From Gracilibacillus orientalis (GTDB lineage Bacteria > Bacillota > Bacilli > Bacillales > Amphibacillaceae): a stretch of DNA of 64,000 nucleotides. Where the stretch lies: positions 124,001-188,000 of the forward strand of contig NZ_FOTR01000002.1 of assembly GCF_900114645.1 (NCBI RefSeq), in the 5' to 3' direction. Position numbers and translations under genes: made by a program. Below, in pieces: positions 8,288 through 17,705 of the stretch. The number at the start of each line of letters is the position of its first letter. Positions within the stretch are counted from its first letter, which is position 1. Under the pieces are notes generated by a model, which saw nothing but the letters and a program-made list of their open reading frames with translations, had not been told where the DNA came from and did no database searches.

Positions 8288-9649
8288 TTATTCTTCGTTT
8301 GCTACTTTTTCGTAAGCAGCAGACCAATCTTCATTCCATTTGTTCATTAAATCATCGAATGAATCGTCACGGTTACCGATTGCTGCTTCGATTAGAATTT
8401 GTTTTCGCGGCTCTAACCAAAGACCAACTTCAGATTCTTTGTCAATTTCATCTAACAAGCCTTTTTTACCCTCTGGAGAAGGTGTCAACATTGAGAATTC
8501 CCAGCCTTGTTCTTCACCAGCTTCCAATGCTTCTGGTAATGGAACATCTTTAGATGCACTAATACCACCAGCTTGTTCGACAGAGTATCCTGATTCGTGA
8601 ATAAACCAGTCAACCCAAGCAAAAGCCGCTTCTTTGTTCTCACTATGCTTATTGATAGAAATATTTAAGTCAGCACCTAATGAGAAGATAGTTGATTCTG
8701 CTTCTGTTGGATACGGCATAATCGCAATATTATCCGCATTTTCACCAGCACCTTGAACTTGTTCAAGAGCCCAAGAACCTAATACCATTGTTGCAATTTC
8801 ACCATTATTCATTCTAACTTTAGATGATTCCCAATCTGTTGTTAGCGGATCTTCTTCAATCAAACCTTGTTCTGCAAGGTCATACATTAATTTATAATGT
8901 TCATAGTGTGGATCCCCCTCATCAAATGGAGTAGGATCATCCAGCATGTCCACATTGTAGTAATCAACACTTCCAGCAGTTGTCGTTACTGCACCTTCCC
9001 ATTGCGTTAACGGCCAACCATCTGCATAATTTGTATAAAGTGGAACAGCATCTGTATTGTCTTTAATCTTTTGCATGGCATCCATGAACTCTTCTGTAGT
9101 AGTTGGAATGCCTTCCACACCAGCTTCTTCAAATACTGCTTTGTTATAAATAATACCTGTGTAGGTTACGGCAATTGGAATACCATAAACAGTGTTATCA
9201 ACCGCACGTTCTTCTACACCTAGGTAGTTCTCTTTCATTTCATCTAATTTACCCATTGGCTCAAAGAAATTGGGGATATCTTCAATTGGTACTTCTATTG
9301 GTAAGTATTGTACATCACCATAGTCTTGAGTGTTCATACGTGGCATGATTTCTCCACCGTAATCTGTTAGTGCTTCAAACTCGACATTCACATTTGGATA
9401 TTTCTCATTAAACTGTTCTTTATAATCTTGATAGACAGAATCTACAATATCCGTTCTGTGTGTGATGATAGTAAGGTCACCTTCAATTTCTTCTGGATCT
9501 TTCTCTTTCCAATTTTCATAAAGCGGTGCATCTGAACTTGTGTCCTCACTATTGTCATTGCTAGTATCTTCACTATCTGATGAGCATCCTGCAATGATAC
9601 CTAAAACAATTAACATACTTGCAAAAAACACTAATAACTTTTTACTCAT
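8288..9649 (-). CDS. Sugar-binding lipoprotein of the CUT1 importer
   Basis: A 453-residue extracellular solute-binding protein. The N-terminus has a Lys-Lys start, a hydrophobic stretch and the lipobox IIAGC with Cys22, followed by a Ser/Asp/Glu/Asn-rich linker. The body looks like the MalE-type family 1 binding proteins. It is the first gene of the operon that continues with the two permeases and the GH113/GH2 genes, so it probably captures mannooligosaccharides (inference). GGGG about 10 nt before the ATG serves as ribosome binding site. Upstream lie the strongest operator and cre sites of the locus. Confidence 0.93.
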   Translation of the reverse strand: MSKKLLVFFASMLIVLGIIAGCSSDSEDTSNDNSEDTSSDAPLYENWKEKDPEEIEGDLTIITHRTDIVDSVYQDYKEQFNEKYPNVNVEFEALTDYGGEIMPRMNTQDYGDVQYLPIEVPIEDIPNFFEPMGKLDEMKENYLGVEERAVDNTVYGIPIAVTYTGIIYNKAVFEEAGVEGIPTTTEEFMDAMQKIKDNTDAVPLYTNYADGWPLTQWEGAVTTTAGSVDYYNVDMLDDPTPFDEGDPHYEHYKLMYDLAEQGLIEEDPLTTDWESSKVRMNNGEIATMVLGSWALEQVQGAGENADNIAIMPYPTEAESTIFSLGADLNISINKHSENKEAAFAWVDWFIHESGYSVEQAGGISASKDVPLPEALEAGEEQGWEFSMLTPSPEGKKGLLDEIDKESEVGLWLEPRKQILIEAAIGNRDDSFDDLMNKWNEDWSAAYEKVANEE

Positions 9650-9679
9650 GTTTTTTGACCCCTTCCCTTTCCTTTTATT

Positions 9680-9695
9680 AAGTTAACGTTAAGTT
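9680..9695. promoter_or_regulatory. Candidate LacI-family operator before the importer operon
   Basis: AAGTTAACGTTAAGTT matches the palindrome AAGTTAACGTTAACTT at 15 of 16 positions and lies 31 bp upstream of the lipoprotein start. Near-copies stand at 24344-24359, 18678-18693, 9856-9871 and 14858-14873, all at promoters of this locus. The central CG fits a LacI-family protein such as the one encoded at 11333-12340. Confidence 0.6.
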
Positions 9696-9716
9696 AACAA
9701 TAACTTAATGATAACT

Positions 9717-9730
9717 TGAAAACGTTTGCT
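9717..9730. promoter_or_regulatory. Catabolite-responsive element (cre)
   Basis: TGAAAACGTTTGCT fits the CcpA consensus TGWAARCGYTWNCW at all 14 positions. It lies about 70 bp upstream of the importer lipoprotein start, overlapping the promoter region, as expected for carbon catabolite repression. Confidence 0.75.
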
Positions 9731-9855
9731 AGTCAATACTATTTCTTAAAATTTTTATAAGTGTTTTATACTTTATACTCAACTTAAAACACTATAAAGT
9801 TCATAAAAATCCTTGAAAAATCCTAGTTTCTATATAATAATAGACAAAATAACTT

Positions 9856-9871
9856 AATTTATCGTTAAAGT
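9856..9871. promoter_or_regulatory. Weaker candidate LacI-family operator
   Basis: AATTTATCGTTAAAGT matches the shared palindrome at 12 of 16 positions, including the central CG. It stands about 176 bp upstream of the stronger site at 9680-9695, which would allow looping by a tetramer (inference). It is flanked by inverted ACTTAAT/ATTAAGT at 9852-9858 and 9873-9879. Confidence 0.4.
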
Positions 9872-9893
9872 TATTAAGTAATCACTAATTACT

Positions 9894-9907
9894 TGTAAAC
9901 GTTTTAA
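9894..9907. promoter_or_regulatory. Second cre-like site
   Basis: TGTAAACGTTTTAA fits the cre consensus at 13 of 14 positions. It lies about 250 bp upstream of the lipoprotein start, a distance at which cre sites are less often effective, so it is less certain than 9717-9730. Confidence 0.45.
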
Positions 9908-10114
9908 TAAATGTCTTCAAATCCTGATTGACTTATTTTTATTCTAAATATTGATGAGTGGTTAGATACGCTCTGGCATTTTACATAGCACGGTCTCAGC
10001 CTCTCAGACAAGTGCTGGTCTACTTATCTCGCCTCTGCTGCTAGTAGTGATGCCTGATTATTGAAAGGTAAAGCTTATGAAATTAATAGATTTGTAGTAT
10101 TTCTTCGATTAAAC
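9908..10114. other. Non-coding stretch before the 51-bp repeat array
   Basis: No gene or recognisable RNA is seen. The last 30 bp (about 10083-10114) look like a decayed first copy of the repeat that follows. Confidence 0.5.
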
Positions 10115-10318
10115 GACAAATCTTTGCTTATTCTTGATAGATTTGTCAGTTATCTCCGTTTTTATGACAAATCTTTGCTCACTCTTGATAGATTTGCCAG
10201 TTATCTCCGTTTTTATGACAAATCTTTGCTCACTCTTGATAGATTTGTCAGTTATCTCCGTTTTTATGACAAATCTTTGCTCACTCTTGATAGATTTGTC
10301 AGTTATCTCTGTTTTTAC
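10115..10318. repeat. 51-bp tandem hairpin repeat, locus A (four copies)
   Basis: Copies begin at 10115, 10166, 10217 and 10268, exactly 51 bp apart. Each carries GACAAATC, a 17-nt variable middle and GATTTGTC, so each can fold into an 8-bp hairpin, followed by GTTATCTC and a T run. Copies 2-4 are nearly identical; the first is more diverged. Because 51 is a multiple of three, several frames stay open here, but these are not genes. A second array of the same family lies at 31806-31967. Confidence 0.9.
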
Positions 10319-10451
10319 TCTTTGATTCATTATTTTCACGGTTATATTCTTTTGATTATTAGAAAGCTGGAATTAGCGGAGGATTCTACCGAAGCGAAAT
10401 GCTTAAGTCTCACCTCGAAGAGAATACCCAAATAAGCGAATTTTGCCCATG

Positions 10452-10488
10452 AAAAAATCCCTTGAGAAATAGTCTCAAGGGATTTTTT
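10452..10488 (-). terminator. Terminator after the DUF624 gene, possibly bidirectional
   Basis: Perfect 16-bp arms: AAAAAATCCCTTGAGA (10452-10467) and TCTCAAGGGATTTTTT (10473-10488), 5-nt loop, six T on either strand. It begins 8 bp past the stop of the minus-strand gene ending at 10496. Confidence 0.9.
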
Positions 10489-10495
10489 CACTCTA

Positions 10496-11101
10496 TTATT
10501 TTTTTAAAAACGGGGGCGAAAATTTGATAAAACTGGTGGTGATCCCACAGCCATATATACAAGGAGCGAGTGCAATAAAAGCAACTAAATTCCAGGTAAA
10601 TAAAAAGTATAATATAGCCATAATAAATAATATATATAAAGATCTTAATGGATACTTTATCGAAGAAACGAAAGCTAACGCAAACAGATTTCTCCATTCT
10701 TTTATACCATTAGTAAGGTAATACAATACAAAAGTATAATTAATAACAAACAAAAGCATAAAATAAATAATAACAATGACCAAAGCTAGACTAAACGAAT
10801 GGTCAGATCGGTTGGCAAAAAATAAGACAGTGTAACTTAAAATAACAAACATCACACTTACAAACGAAGCAAAGTGATACGACTGATATCCTTGGTAATT
10901 TTCCCTAAATAATACACTGATATCCTCTTGGTTTTCTTTGATTAAATATTGTTCGCTCGTTTTCAACAATGATGCTGTTGCCGGTATAAAACTGTAAATA
11001 ATTATCCCTTTTAGAAGGTACAACCAATAATAAAAACTGATTAAAAAAAGCTTATAACAAAACTGAAATACTTTTTGAATGGAATCACCCTTTTCTTTCA
11101 T
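10496..11101 (-). CDS. DUF624 (YesL-like) membrane protein
   Basis: A 201-residue membrane protein of the YesL/DUF624 type, with about five membrane segments and the motif FIPATASLL near residue 37, the family's N-terminal signature. Such proteins sit in many Firmicute polysaccharide-use operons beside Lpl/Ytc importers and YesM/YesN two-component systems; their exact role is not settled. The ATG at 11099-11101 is chosen because the family homology starts there; the longer reading frame to 11272 adds unrelated residues. No strong ribosome binding site is visible, so the start is uncertain. Confidence 0.72.
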   Translation of the reverse strand: MKEKGDSIQKVFQFCYKLFLISFYYWLYLLKGIIIYSFIPATASLLKTSEQYLIKENQEDISVLFRENYQGYQSYHFASFVSVMFVILSYTVLFFANRSDHSFSLALVIVIIYFMLLFVINYTFVLYYLTNGIKEWRNLFALAFVSSIKYPLRSLYILFIMAILYFLFTWNLVAFIALAPCIYGCGITTSFIKFSPPFLKK

Positions 11102-11264
11102 TTCAACAGAAAAAACAAGCACAACCGTCCGGCCCTTATTCGCACTAAGTAAAAACAGCGAAAGCGACCTTTGCTTGAGTAAGAACGCAAATCCATATAA
11201 GAATAGCTTCGCAGTTTTTGTATTATGCAAACAACATTTTTTATATTTTCTGTCTTTTCTAAAT

Positions 11265-11290
11265 AAAACCAAGGTAATCTCACCTTGGCT
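11265..11290 (-). terminator. Terminator after the LacI-family gene
   Basis: Arms CCAAGGT (11269-11275) and ACCTTGG (11282-11288) with a 6-nt loop. Read on the minus strand it is followed by TTTTATTT. It lies about 45 bp beyond the regulator stop codon. Confidence 0.7.
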
Positions 11291-11297
11291 TTGTTTA

Positions 11298-11340
11298 TTT
11301 TATCACGGCGCTAACCGACCGTAATGGAAATCTCACTTTA
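11298..11340 (-). repeat. Stop-codon-overlapping repeat element, copy 1
   Basis: On the minus strand this reads TAAAGTGAGA, then TTTCCAT, then ACGGTCGGTTAGCGCCGTGA and TAAAA. The TGA stop of the LacI gene lies inside it, within AAAGTGAGA. A second copy (50885-50938) overlaps the stop of the ThuA gene in the same register. ACGG/CCGT arms can form a small hairpin around GTTAG. See the finding on this element. Confidence 0.75.
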
Positions 11341-12340
11341 CTGCTTTTACTGAGTCGCGATAGATAATCTTACCCTTTACTGCCACTCTACCAAATTTCG
11401 CTTCCGGGTTATCCATTTTATCGCAAATAAATTTAACCGTGTTTTTTGCCATTTCCTCAATATCTACTTCTACCGTTGTCAGATGAGGCGGGGTCAGTGT
11501 GGCATAGATATCATTATCAAATCCGACCACAGAGCAATCCTCTGGCACTCTATATCCTTCTGTATTTAACCTTTCTATAAGTAAATGTGCTACTTGGTCA
11601 CAGTTACAAACGAAAGCAGTTGGCATATGTTCAGGTAAATCCATTTCAATAAAGGCCCCTCGCTCATCTCGATCACTTATTACATATTCTTGCTTTAAAT
11701 GAATTTTATGTTCTAATAATGATTTATAGTATCCCAAAAAACGATCCTGAATACTACTTGTAGAAAATAAATTGCCGACATATGCAATTTCTTTGTGCCC
11801 CTGTTGAATTAATGAATTCGTTATTTCATAAGCACCGTAAAAGTTATCCGTAATTACTGCATCTACATTATCATTCTCATCATAAAAATCGAGGAAAACT
11901 AAAGGCATTTCCACACTCTGCATTAACTCAATATATTCTTTGCTCGGTTGTCCAAGCATAATAAAACCATCCACTCTTCGTTCATGATAAATGCGCGGTA
12001 GCTTTAGTTGATCTTCGTCTTCGTTTGGTAAAATATGAATAATTCCGTAGTAACCACGTTCTTCTAAAATCTGTGCAATCGCTTGATATACTTTTAAATA
12101 AAAGGATTGTGTCATTCCAGTAAATCGTTCAGGAATGATAACACAAACATTGTATGACTTGCCATCTTTCATTGATTTTGCCATCGTATTATAGCGATAT
12201 CCCATTGTATCCGCTAATTCTTTTATTTTTTCTTTTAATTCTTCACTGACGCCCTCTTTGTCGTTGAGCGCTTTAGAAACAGTGACACTGCTAACATTTA
12301 ACTTTTCCGCAATATCTTTCATCGTGACATTTGACTTCAA
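11333..12340 (-). CDS. LacI-family transcriptional regulator of the mannan locus
   Basis: A 335-residue LacI/GalR-type repressor. The N-terminal helix-turn-helix (TMKDIAEKLNVSSVTVSKAL, about residues 6-25) and the hinge region are followed by a periplasmic-binding-protein-like effector domain. A TTG start at 12338-12340 is chosen: GGGGTG precedes it by 6 nt and it gives the usual N-terminus of the family. Position among mannan genes and the recurring CG-centred palindromes make it the likely repressor of the locus, relieved by an imported mannooligosaccharide (inference). Its own upstream region (12403-12421) has two direct ACTTAAT repeats 12 bp apart. Confidence 0.9.
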   Translation of the reverse strand: MKSNVTMKDIAEKLNVSSVTVSKALNDKEGVSEELKEKIKELADTMGYRYNTMAKSMKDGKSYNVCVIIPERFTGMTQSFYLKVYQAIAQILEERGYYGIIHILPNEDEDQLKLPRIYHERRVDGFIMLGQPSKEYIELMQSVEMPLVFLDFYDENDNVDAVITDNFYGAYEITNSLIQQGHKEIAYVGNLFSTSSIQDRFLGYYKSLLEHKIHLKQEYVISDRDERGAFIEMDLPEHMPTAFVCNCDQVAHLLIERLNTEGYRVPEDCSVVGFDNDIYATLTPPHLTTVEVDIEEMAKNTVKFICDKMDNPEAKFGRVAVKGKIIYRDSVKAVK

Positions 12341-12471
12341 TTTGTTCACCCCATACTGTAACTTCCCAATTATATCTATCATAACATTTCCGAATAAACA
12401 TTACTTAATATTTAACTTAATTCTTGTTTATTTTACCCTAAACTACATTACTCTGTTTTTTCAAGCGATTG

Positions 12472-12499
12472 AAAGGGGTGAACAATGATGTCACCCTTT
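12472..12499 (-). terminator. Possible weak terminator overlapping the GH130 stop codon
   Basis: GGGGTGA (12475-12481) can pair with TCACCC (12491-12496), so the TGA stop of the GH130 gene lies in the stem. The minus-strand tail is CCCCTTTCAATC, a poor U tract. Weak evidence. Confidence 0.35.
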
Positions 12500-13666
12500 T
12501 AGCAATTCTTCATTCTTTTCGATTAAATCTTTGCGTTGTTGTGCATTTTCTAATGAACGATACGTATCTTCTGGCGTATTAAACGTGTAATCTACTAACT
12601 GATCTATCGTTGTTTTCGCTACATGAATTCTCGTATCACTTGATGCATAATAAACAAAAACTTCTTCGTGTTCATTAACGACTACACCATTACAGAAAAT
12701 AACGTTAGACACATCACCTGTACGTTCTCCATCATACGGTGCAATAAAATGACCACCTGGTAAAGCAAGTAGTTTCGTAGGGTCTTCTAAACTTGTTGCG
12801 AATGTATAGAGAACATAACGTAAACCAGCAGCTGTATTACGGACACCATGCGCAATGTGAATCCAACCTTTATCTGTCTTAATTGGCGCAGGTCCTTGGC
12901 CGTTTTTCACTTCATAAATCGTATGATATTTCTTGCCGTGTATAACTTGTTCATCCTCAATAATCGGATTCGTAATATCCTTTGTTAATCCGAACGCAAT
13001 TCCTCCACCAGAACCAGTCGAAATAAATCCGTCCTGAGGTCGAGTATAAAAGGCATACTGTCCATCAACAAATTCAGGATGTAATACTACATTACGTTGT
13101 TGTGGTGATGGTGTCTTAATATTCGGTAAACGTTCCCAGTTTTTGAGATTAGTAGTCCGAACCAACCCTGCTTGTGCCACCGCACTCGATGTATCAAATT
13201 CATCTGCATGTGGGTCTTTACTCTCTGAACAATAAATTCCGTAGATCCAACCATCTTCATGCTTCACTAAACGCATATCATATATATTTGTTTCGTCTGG
13301 ATCAATATCTTCCCATACAAGTGGAGTATCAATAAATTTGAATTGATCCACACCATTATCACTAACTGCTAAAGCAAAAATCGATTTACGATCCAATCCT
13401 TCCAAACGAACCACCATGTAATACTTTCCTTCATGATAGATTGCACCAGGATTAAACGTTGCATTCACACCTAAGCGCTCCATAAAGAAAGGATTCGTTT
13501 CCTTATTCAAATCAAAACGCCAATAAAGTGGCACATGATGCCTTGTTAATACTGGATACTGATATTTCGTATAAACACCATTATAAAATAATGTGTTTTC
13601 CGGATTTTTACGATTAATTAATTTTTCTTGTTCTTCTAATAGCTGATAGTACTTTTCATGGATCAT
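12491..13666 (-). CDS. GH130 4-O-beta-D-mannosyl-D-glucose phosphorylase
   Basis: A 391-residue five-bladed propeller of family GH130. Sequence and length match the mannosylglucose phosphorylases: the catalytic acid is Asp130 in the motif YDMRL, and the phosphate-binding region includes conserved His and Arg ([17 protein letters not shown]). The enzyme converts Man-beta-1,4-Glc plus phosphate to mannose 1-phosphate and glucose in the cytoplasm. Its ATG overlaps the TGA of the epimerase gene (ATGA), with AAAGGATG as ribosome binding site inside the epimerase gene. The coupling fits the known epimerase-then-phosphorylase route. Confidence 0.93.
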   Translation of the reverse strand: MIHEKYYQLLEEQEKLINRKNPENTLFYNGVYTKYQYPVLTRHHVPLYWRFDLNKETNPFFMERLGVNATFNPGAIYHEGKYYMVVRLEGLDRKSIFALAVSDNGVDQFKFIDTPLVWEDIDPDETNIYDMRLVKHEDGWIYGIYCSESKDPHADEFDTSSAVAQAGLVRTTNLKNWERLPNIKTPSPQQRNVVLHPEFVDGQYAFYTRPQDGFISTGSGGGIAFGLTKDITNPIIEDEQVIHGKKYHTIYEVKNGQGPAPIKTDKGWIHIAHGVRNTAAGLRYVLYTFATSLEDPTKLLALPGGHFIAPYDGERTGDVSNVIFCNGVVVNEHEEVFVYYASSDTRIHVAKTTIDQLVDYTFNTPEDTYRSLENAQQRKDLIEKNEELLKG

Positions 13667-14838
13667 TGTTTATTCATCCTTTCGATAAATTCTAAACAAA
13701 ATCTACTATTATGATAAGAGGTCTTCCACGGTTCCCCAATTGTTCTTTCGGTTGGGTTGCCATTAGGCTCGATTGACCAATACCATTCTCCGTTTTCACG
13801 TTTGTCCACGATATGTTCCTTAATATAATTCCAAAGATTTTCGATTAACCGTTTAAAAATTGGGTCTTGTGTATGTTGAAAAGCATTTAAATAGCCGACC
13901 ATCGCTTCTGCTTGGACCCACCAAATTCTAGTTTTGTCATATTGGTCATCAACCTGTTCATTGATTAAAGAACCATCTTCCTGCATCGCATATCCTGCGA
14001 TATTATAAGCGATATCCAGCACCATTTGATCAAGTTTTTCGTCTTCTAACCCAATTACTTTAATTGTTTCATCCATTAGCCAGCTTGCTTCAATATCATG
14101 ACCGAAAGATTTCATATCAACTAATGAGTTCCACTGCTTATCGAAAAACACTCCTAAGAATTTCGTATCTTTATTATAAATCCTCTCATAATGCACTTCT
14201 AACAAATCTATTAATCGTTGTTTTAATTCATCAGTTGGGTTTGCTTTGTATAAATTGGTATACGCTTCTAACACGTGAATATGTGTGTTCATCGTGATTT
14301 CTGCAACTACCCCATTTTCACTTAACATTTCGTTTGATATTGGATTCCAAGATTGATCAAACTCTTCGCAATAAGCACGGTTTTCTTCATCGTAGCCTTT
14401 CTCTTCATTTAATTGATATATTTCATTTGCTAATTGTAATGCTTCCTCTGATTTAGTTACTCGATAATATTCACTTAATGCATAAATCGCAAATGATTGG
14501 GCATACACGTGTTTTCTCGTATCTCTCGGTTGCCCTTGATAATTTACTATCCAATAGATTCCTAGATGTTTATGATCGTATAGTTTATCGCGAAGAAATT
14601 GGTAAAGATGATGTGCATGTTCTAAGTATTCTTCTTTTCCTGTAACCCGATATGCTGCTGAAAAAGTCCAGAGGAATCTAGCAGTTGCAATCCCTCCTTT
14701 ATCAGCTCGCTTATGAATATTTAGATTGTAATCAACTTCTCCGTAAAAACCACCATGTTGCTCATCCTTCAACTTCATCCAAAACGGGAGGATTTTTTGC
14801 TCTAGATGTTGTTGGATTTCTTCTGTAAGCTTTATCAT
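13663..14838 (-). CDS. Cellobiose/mannobiose 2-epimerase (AGE family)
   Basis: A 391-residue (alpha/alpha)6-barrel of the N-acyl-glucosamine 2-epimerase family, cellobiose 2-epimerase branch. The three catalytic-site histidines appear at His188, His247 ([11 protein letters not shown]) and His376 (YHNSRF), with spacings 59 and 129, as in characterised members. It converts the reducing-end mannose of beta-1,4-mannobiose to glucose, making the substrate of the GH130 enzyme. The ATG at 14836-14838 is preceded by AGGAGGTG 5 nt upstream; a GTG further up overlaps that site. First gene of a two-gene operon. Confidence 0.93.
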   Translation of the reverse strand: MIKLTEEIQQHLEQKILPFWMKLKDEQHGGFYGEVDYNLNIHKRADKGGIATARFLWTFSAAYRVTGKEEYLEHAHHLYQFLRDKLYDHKHLGIYWIVNYQGQPRDTRKHVYAQSFAIYALSEYYRVTKSEEALQLANEIYQLNEEKGYDEENRAYCEEFDQSWNPISNEMLSENGVVAEITMNTHIHVLEAYTNLYKANPTDELKQRLIDLLEVHYERIYNKDTKFLGVFFDKQWNSLVDMKSFGHDIEASWLMDETIKVIGLEDEKLDQMVLDIAYNIAGYAMQEDGSLINEQVDDQYDKTRIWWVQAEAMVGYLNAFQHTQDPIFKRLIENLWNYIKEHIVDKRENGEWYWSIEPNGNPTERTIGEPWKTSYHNSRFCLEFIERMNKQ

Positions 14839-14857
14839 AAATGGCACCTCCTAAGTA

Positions 14858-14873
14858 TGTTTATCGATAACTT
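14858..14873. promoter_or_regulatory. Candidate LacI-family operator before the epimerase gene
   Basis: TGTTTATCGATAACTT contains the perfect palindrome TTATCGATAA (14861-14870) and matches the shared palindrome at 11 of 16 positions, with the right half CG-TAACTT kept. Further upstream, ACTT repeats at 14893, 14903 and 14914 are spaced 10-11 bp. Confidence 0.42.
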
Positions 14874-14950
14874 AATAAATTAATGATAATTAACTTATTA
14901 TAACTTGTCAATTACTTGATCTGTTATTTCAACATTATATTTATTAGAAT

Positions 14951-14978
14951 ACCCCTCCTTTGCTATAAAAGGAGGGGT
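14951..14978 (-). terminator. Hairpin after the second binding-protein gene
   Basis: Perfect 11-bp arms ACCCCTCCTTT (14951-14961) and AAAGGAGGGGT (14968-14978) with a 6-nt loop, 18 bp past the stop of the minus-strand gene ending at 14996. The U tract after the stem is short, but the stem is GC-rich. Confidence 0.65.
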
Positions 14979-14995
14979 TTGTGAATTTAGTTTAC

Positions 14996-16711
14996 TTATT
15001 TACTCCACAATTCTACTTTTTCTTGGATTAATTTCGTGTATTCTTCTTCTGCTTTTTCAATATTTGCATTTTCAAGTGACGTCATAAATTCATCCCAAAC
15101 TGCATCAAATTGATTTGGATTCTCTAATATTGCTTTTGGAACAAGTTGTTTAGTAATATCTAAAGCTCTTTGATTGTGTGTTTGTAATTCCGAATTAGCT
15201 GGAATGGAAATATTGTATGCTGCTCCCCATGGCTTCACAGGGAATTCATCAGCTAAAGGAAAGAGATCTTGCCACAATTCCACACCATATGCTTCGAGTA
15301 CTTCTTTTTCAATATTTGTTTGATTCGCGATGGCTAATTCACGTGTATTTGTTGTAAAAGGCTGACCTGATGAATCTAACACTCCATCACCATACCGTGG
15401 AGCAAATCTAGCAAAGTTATAGCCAATACCAGTTTTCTTTAGATAGTCTTGATCAGAGTTACGTTTTTCCCATTCTTCTTCAGGAATTACACGTTTTCCA
15501 TCAACGATTTCATGATGCTCACCTTCAATACCCCAGTTCAGCATTATTTGCGTTTCTTCAGATGCTAAATAATCTAGAAATTTAATTGCTCGCACCGGAT
15601 CCTCACAATCTTCCGTAATACTAATGCCCCAACCGACCTGAAGACCATTGCTTTGGTACGTATGATTTTTGTACTCTTCATTTAAAGTAACTGGATATAC
15701 TCCGTACATTCTTTCTTCCATACCATTTTCTCGCAAGGCTTCTTGAGCATTATACATTAAATAATCTGGACCAATTGTCGCTAAAACTCTCCCTGAAGAA
15801 AGCTTTGAATCAAATTGATCACTTTTTTGCACAAACATTTCGGAATCAACTAGACCTTCCGCATTCATCTCATTCCACCATTGAAACACCTCTTTTTCTG
15901 CAGGACGACGATAATGCAAAGTAGCTTCATAAGTTTCTGGGTCTACATAATATTCTCCGTCATCACTTGCGCCAGTCATCATAAATCCCGAATTCAAAAA
16001 AGATGATTGAATTCTCCAACTATCGGTATTCATCGTTAAACCAATTGTTGGTTGACCATCAAATTCCGGATATAATTCTTTATATTCTTTTATTACATTT
16101 TTTAAATCGTCTAATGTTTTGATTTCTGGATATTCTAGTTCTTTCACTACTGCATGCTGTATCCATGCACCGTACCCGGGCGTCATCGCTTGATCATCTA
16201 CCGGAGAGGTTGTTAAAACATAAATGGATGGATCATCTTCACTCCATTTCAAGCGATTAATTCCATCTTCTCCTAACATCTCTTTAATATTTGGAGCATG
16301 CTCTTCAATTAATGGCGCTAGATCTACCAAAGCTTCTGCATCAACTAATTGCCCTGCTCCTTTTGATACAATCAAATCAGGATAATCTCCACTTGCAGTC
16401 ATTAGAGGAATCTTGGTTTCTCCACCTTCAATATCAAATTCAGCGTCTAATGTTACTCCAGTATCTTCCTTGATTTTGCGACCTACTGGGGTGTCCATAT
16501 CCTCTACCCAGTCAGGATTGGTGTCGGAATCAAAAACTGTCAATGTAACAGAATCTGATTCATCGGAAGAACTTCCGTTTGCTTCTGTGCTCTCTTCATT
16601 TGTTTGATTATCTTCAGATGATCCGCTTTCCTCAGAGTTTTGACATGCTACAAGCCATAATAGTAATAACAAAATAAAAATCAATTGCAAGCTTTTCTCC
16701 CATACCCTCAC
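14996..16711 (-). CDS. Extracellular solute-binding lipoprotein (LplA/YtcQ type)
   Basis: A 571-residue binding lipoprotein, the large type that works with LplB/LplC permeases. The N-terminus VRVWEKSLQL, a Leu-rich core and lipobox WLVAC (Cys23) are followed by an acidic Ser/Asn/Glu linker. A GTG start at 16709-16711 is chosen because GGGAGG stands 7 nt upstream; an upstream ATG overlaps that site. It is third in its operon, after the two permeases. Probable ligand: longer or decorated mannooligosaccharides, given the context (inference). Confidence 0.9.
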   Translation of the reverse strand: MRVWEKSLQLIFILLLLLWLVACQNSEESGSSEDNQTNEESTEANGSSSDESDSVTLTVFDSDTNPDWVEDMDTPVGRKIKEDTGVTLDAEFDIEGGETKIPLMTASGDYPDLIVSKGAGQLVDAEALVDLAPLIEEHAPNIKEMLGEDGINRLKWSEDDPSIYVLTTSPVDDQAMTPGYGAWIQHAVVKELEYPEIKTLDDLKNVIKEYKELYPEFDGQPTIGLTMNTDSWRIQSSFLNSGFMMTGASDDGEYYVDPETYEATLHYRRPAEKEVFQWWNEMNAEGLVDSEMFVQKSDQFDSKLSSGRVLATIGPDYLMYNAQEALRENGMEERMYGVYPVTLNEEYKNHTYQSNGLQVGWGISITEDCEDPVRAIKFLDYLASEETQIMLNWGIEGEHHEIVDGKRVIPEEEWEKRNSDQDYLKKTGIGYNFARFAPRYGDGVLDSSGQPFTTNTRELAIANQTNIEKEVLEAYGVELWQDLFPLADEFPVKPWGAAYNISIPANSELQTHNQRALDITKQLVPKAILENPNQFDAVWDEFMTSLENANIEKAEEEYTKLIQEKVELWSK

Positions 16712-16778
16712 TTTTATTCCTCCCATTCTATTTATTCCTTATTGTATAAACAGGTATCATGACCTGAAAACACCTTTA

Positions 16779-17693
16779 TCATTGTTTCACCGCTCCAAGT
16801 GTCATCCCTTGAATAAAATAGCGCTGTACAAATGGATAAACCATTATAATCGGTACCACTGTTACCATCGTAATCGCCATTTTTATCGATTGCGGTGACA
16901 CTCTGTTCACTTGTTGTTCATCATTTGGACGCATTAAATTAGCATCCTGACTGCCTCCCATGGCAGTATTATCCAATATTTTCATCAACTCATATTGCAA
17001 CGTCGTTAAACTATCATTCATACTGTTATATAAATAAGTATCAAACCATGAATTCCATTGTCCAACCGCTACAAATAAAGCGATGGTAGCTAACACTGGT
17101 TTGCAAAGGGGTAAAATAATACGATAGAAAATCACAAAATCATTTGCTCCGTCCATTTTTGCCGACTCTTGTAGGGAAAAGGGTAATCCATCAATAAATG
17201 AACGAATAATAATAATATTGAATGCGCTTACTAATCCAGGTAATATATAAACCCAAAATGAGTTGATTAATCCTAAATCTCTTATTAACATATATCCCGG
17301 AATTAATCCTCCAGAGAAATACATCGTAAGAACAATCACTACCGAAACAAACCTTCTTCCTTGAAAATCGGTTCTGCTTAACGTAAAAGCAACCATAGCC
17401 TGAATAAATACGCCTAGTATCGTTCCAAGAACCGTCCTTAATACTGAATTCACAAAGCCCGTTACGAGGTTGTCATATTTTAAAATTTCCAAATAATTAT
17501 TTAATGTGAATTCTCTCGGCCAAATATAGATACCACCTCTAACCGTGTCAGTAGAATCGTTTAAGGAGATAGCTAAAACATTCAAAAATGGATATAAAGT
17601 GATGACAATAACAATACTTAAAAAAAGATAATTCACGACGTCAAAAATTTTTTCTCTAACAGTTGTTTGATAAAGATCTGATGGATTCGCCAA
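16779..17693 (-). CDS. Polysaccharide ABC importer permease (LplC/YtcP type)
   Basis: A 304-residue permease with about six membrane segments and the EAA-type loop (ESAKMDGANDFVIFYRIILP). It ends with the family-typical FVQRYFIQGMTLGAVKQ. The start is TTG at 17691-17693, with GGAGGGG about 6 nt upstream; no ATG fits. It follows the LplB-type gene by 12 bp. Confidence 0.92.
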   Translation of the reverse strand: MANPSDLYQTTVREKIFDVVNYLFLSIVIVITLYPFLNVLAISLNDSTDTVRGGIYIWPREFTLNNYLEILKYDNLVTGFVNSVLRTVLGTILGVFIQAMVAFTLSRTDFQGRRFVSVVIVLTMYFSGGLIPGYMLIRDLGLINSFWVYILPGLVSAFNIIIIRSFIDGLPFSLQESAKMDGANDFVIFYRIILPLCKPVLATIALFVAVGQWNSWFDTYLYNSMNDSLTTLQYELMKILDNTAMGGSQDANLMRPNDEQQVNRVSPQSIKMAITMVTVVPIIMVYPFVQRYFIQGMTLGAVKQ

Positions 17694-17705
17694 TAGACTC
17701 CCCTC

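Noticed and set aside
10115-10318. CRISPR array
   Set aside because: The period is constant, but the stretches between the arms are the same in every copy, so there are no unique spacers, and no cas gene is present.
10061-10435. Open frames of 124, 76 and 63 codons across the first repeat array
   Set aside because: They are open only because the 51-bp unit is a multiple of three without stops in those frames; the proteins are simple 17-residue repeats on both strands with no ribosome binding site.
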